Positions 63,396 through 64,000 of a stretch of 64,000 nucleotides of DNA are shown in pieces. A model generated the notes under the pieces. That model did no database searches. It was not told the origin of the DNA and saw only the letters and a program-made list of their open reading frames with translations. The stretch comes from a bacterium EF100-94H03 bin56 (GTDB taxonomy: Bacteria > Pseudomonadota > Alphaproteobacteria > SP197), in assembly GCA_002238685.1 (NCBI GenBank), contig MPMV01000010.1, positions 1 through 64,000 on the forward strand. The letters run 5' to 3'. The position numbers were made by a program, and so were the translations under genes. Within the stretch, counting starts at the first letter, position 1. Each line of letters starts with the position of its first letter.

Positions 63396-64000
63396 CTAGC
63401 CCATCTCCAACACGGAGCGGAAGGTGTCCAGCGAGATGTTGCGACCGCATACCACCACCGCGATCTTCCGGCCCTGGTAGTCGCTTGCGGTCTTGAGAGC
63501 CGCTGCCAAGGCCACGCCCGCCGACCCTTCGATGATGAAATTTTCAATAGCCGCCATGTCGCGCATGGCACTGGCAATCTCCGCTTCGCTGATCAGCAGA
63601 TGCCGGTCAATGACCTGTTGGCAGAGCGGGAAGGTTATGGCCCCCTCCTCTATACTGCCGGCAGTCCCGTCGGATAGGGAGTGAGTCTCTGGGGTATCAT
63701 GGATCTCGCCCTTTTCCATGCAAAGATGCATGGCCGGGGTGTTTTCAGCCCAACAGCCGATGATCTCGACATCCGGCCGATGCGTTTTCAGGTAACTACC
63801 GATACCCGCGATCAACCCACCGCCGCCGACACAGACATAGACCACCGCCAGATCCGGGCATTCGTCCGCCAATTCCAGCCCCACTGTCCCCTGTCCCGCA
63901 ATGACGTCCAGGTCCGCATAGGGCGAGACATAGGTCTTGCCCTCCCGTTCCGCGACCGCCCGCGCGGCCCTCTCCCCCTCGACGGCGTCGCCCGGCACCA
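63396..64000 (-). CDS. Threonine/serine dehydratase-like PLP enzyme (5' end outside window)
   Basis: The C-terminal about 200 residues of a fold-type II PLP enzyme; the frame is open to the window edge. Seen: SPYADLDVIAGQGTVGLELADECP (the 'PfD...viaGQGTi..Ei' block of threonine dehydratases), VVYVCVGGGGLIAGIGSYLK (PLP-phosphate loop VGGGGL), EIIGCWAENTPAM, SLSDGTAG and VVVCGRNIS (C-G-x-N near the end). The Schiff-base Lys lies outside. No ACT domain is present, so it resembles catabolic dehydratases (TdcB-like) or the dehydratase used in ectoine breakdown (EutB), rather than IlvA with its regulatory domain. Confidence 0.85.
   Translation of the reverse strand, partial: VPGDAVEGERAARAVAEREGKTYVSPYADLDVIAGQGTVGLELADECPDLAVVYVCVGGGGLIAGIGSYLKTHRPDVEIIGCWAENTPAMHLCMEKGEIHDTPETHSLSDGTAGSIEEGAITFPLCQQVIDRHLLISEAEIASAMRDMAAIENFIIEGSAGVALAAALKTASDYQGRKIAVVVCGRNISLDTFRSVLEMG

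Noticed and set aside
1..64000. tRNA and rRNA genes
   Set aside because: Looked for the GGTTCRAATCC T-arm and long rRNA-like segments on both strands; nothing convincing.

Overview
The window looks like chromosomal DNA of a GC-rich, aerobic, heterotrophic alphaproteobacterium, probably from a marine or soil lineage near Rhodospirillales. This is inferred from dense uptake systems (polyamine-type ABC, TAXI-TRAP, two oligopeptide/nickel-type ABC binding proteins), many Fe(II)/2-oxoglutarate and PhyH-type oxygenases, a choline-sulfatase, a malic enzyme fused to a phosphotransacetylase-like domain, and high GC. It encodes at least one selenoprotein, so the host should have a selenocysteine insertion system.

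Layout. 0-7.6 kb: end of a CDF metal exporter, an IS66 remnant, a nitronate monooxygenase, a dipeptidase remnant, the divergent cobalamin pair cobD/cbiB and cbiX, a DUF925 nucleotidyltransferase, a homocysteine S-methyltransferase, and a Rieske ferredoxin with a membrane desaturase. 7.8-16 kb: a GntR/FCD regulator, a divergent HMG-CoA-lyase-like enzyme, a class III aminotransferase and a complete PotABCD-type importer, with related TGTATNCAAA-like sites in four upstream regions. This looks like one regulated amine uptake and catabolism unit. 16-17.3 kb: a GrdB-family selenoprotein whose UGA splits it into two apparent ORFs. 17.6-23 kb: a GMC oxidoreductase, a candidate orphan cobalamin riboswitch, and a TAXI-TRAP transporter whose permease is broken by a diverged 103-bp-period tandem duplication. 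23-30 kb: PhoX phosphatase, a PhyH dioxygenase with a cupin, an L,D-transpeptidase-like protein, an OmpR-type regulator, an MFS gene and pyrE. 30-36 kb: a tightly packed run of metallo-beta-lactamase-fold protein, methyltransferase, membrane adenylate cyclase, SDR, small membrane protein, second desaturase and phnN. 36-46.4 kb: choline-sulfatase, secreted endonuclease/phosphatase-fold protein, ring-hydroxylating dioxygenase remnant, MFS, 2OG oxygenase, 3-hydroxyacyl-CoA dehydrogenase-like protein, malic enzyme, and a rubredoxin/MBL fusion.

46.4-64 kb is an accessory region. Two complementary truncated copies of one IS1634-type transposase bracket a three-gene module (TPP enzyme, HxD oxygenase, ABC binding protein). 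A dipeptide-type ABC operon with an SDR follows on the minus strand, then an ISNCY-type transposase remnant, a DapA-family aldolase and the end of a threonine dehydratase-like gene. Base composition in much of the 54-63 kb stretch is visibly less GC-rich than on the left, which fits acquired DNA.

All calls come from reading the sequence. No database search was run, so family names rest on recalled motifs and substrate names are inference.
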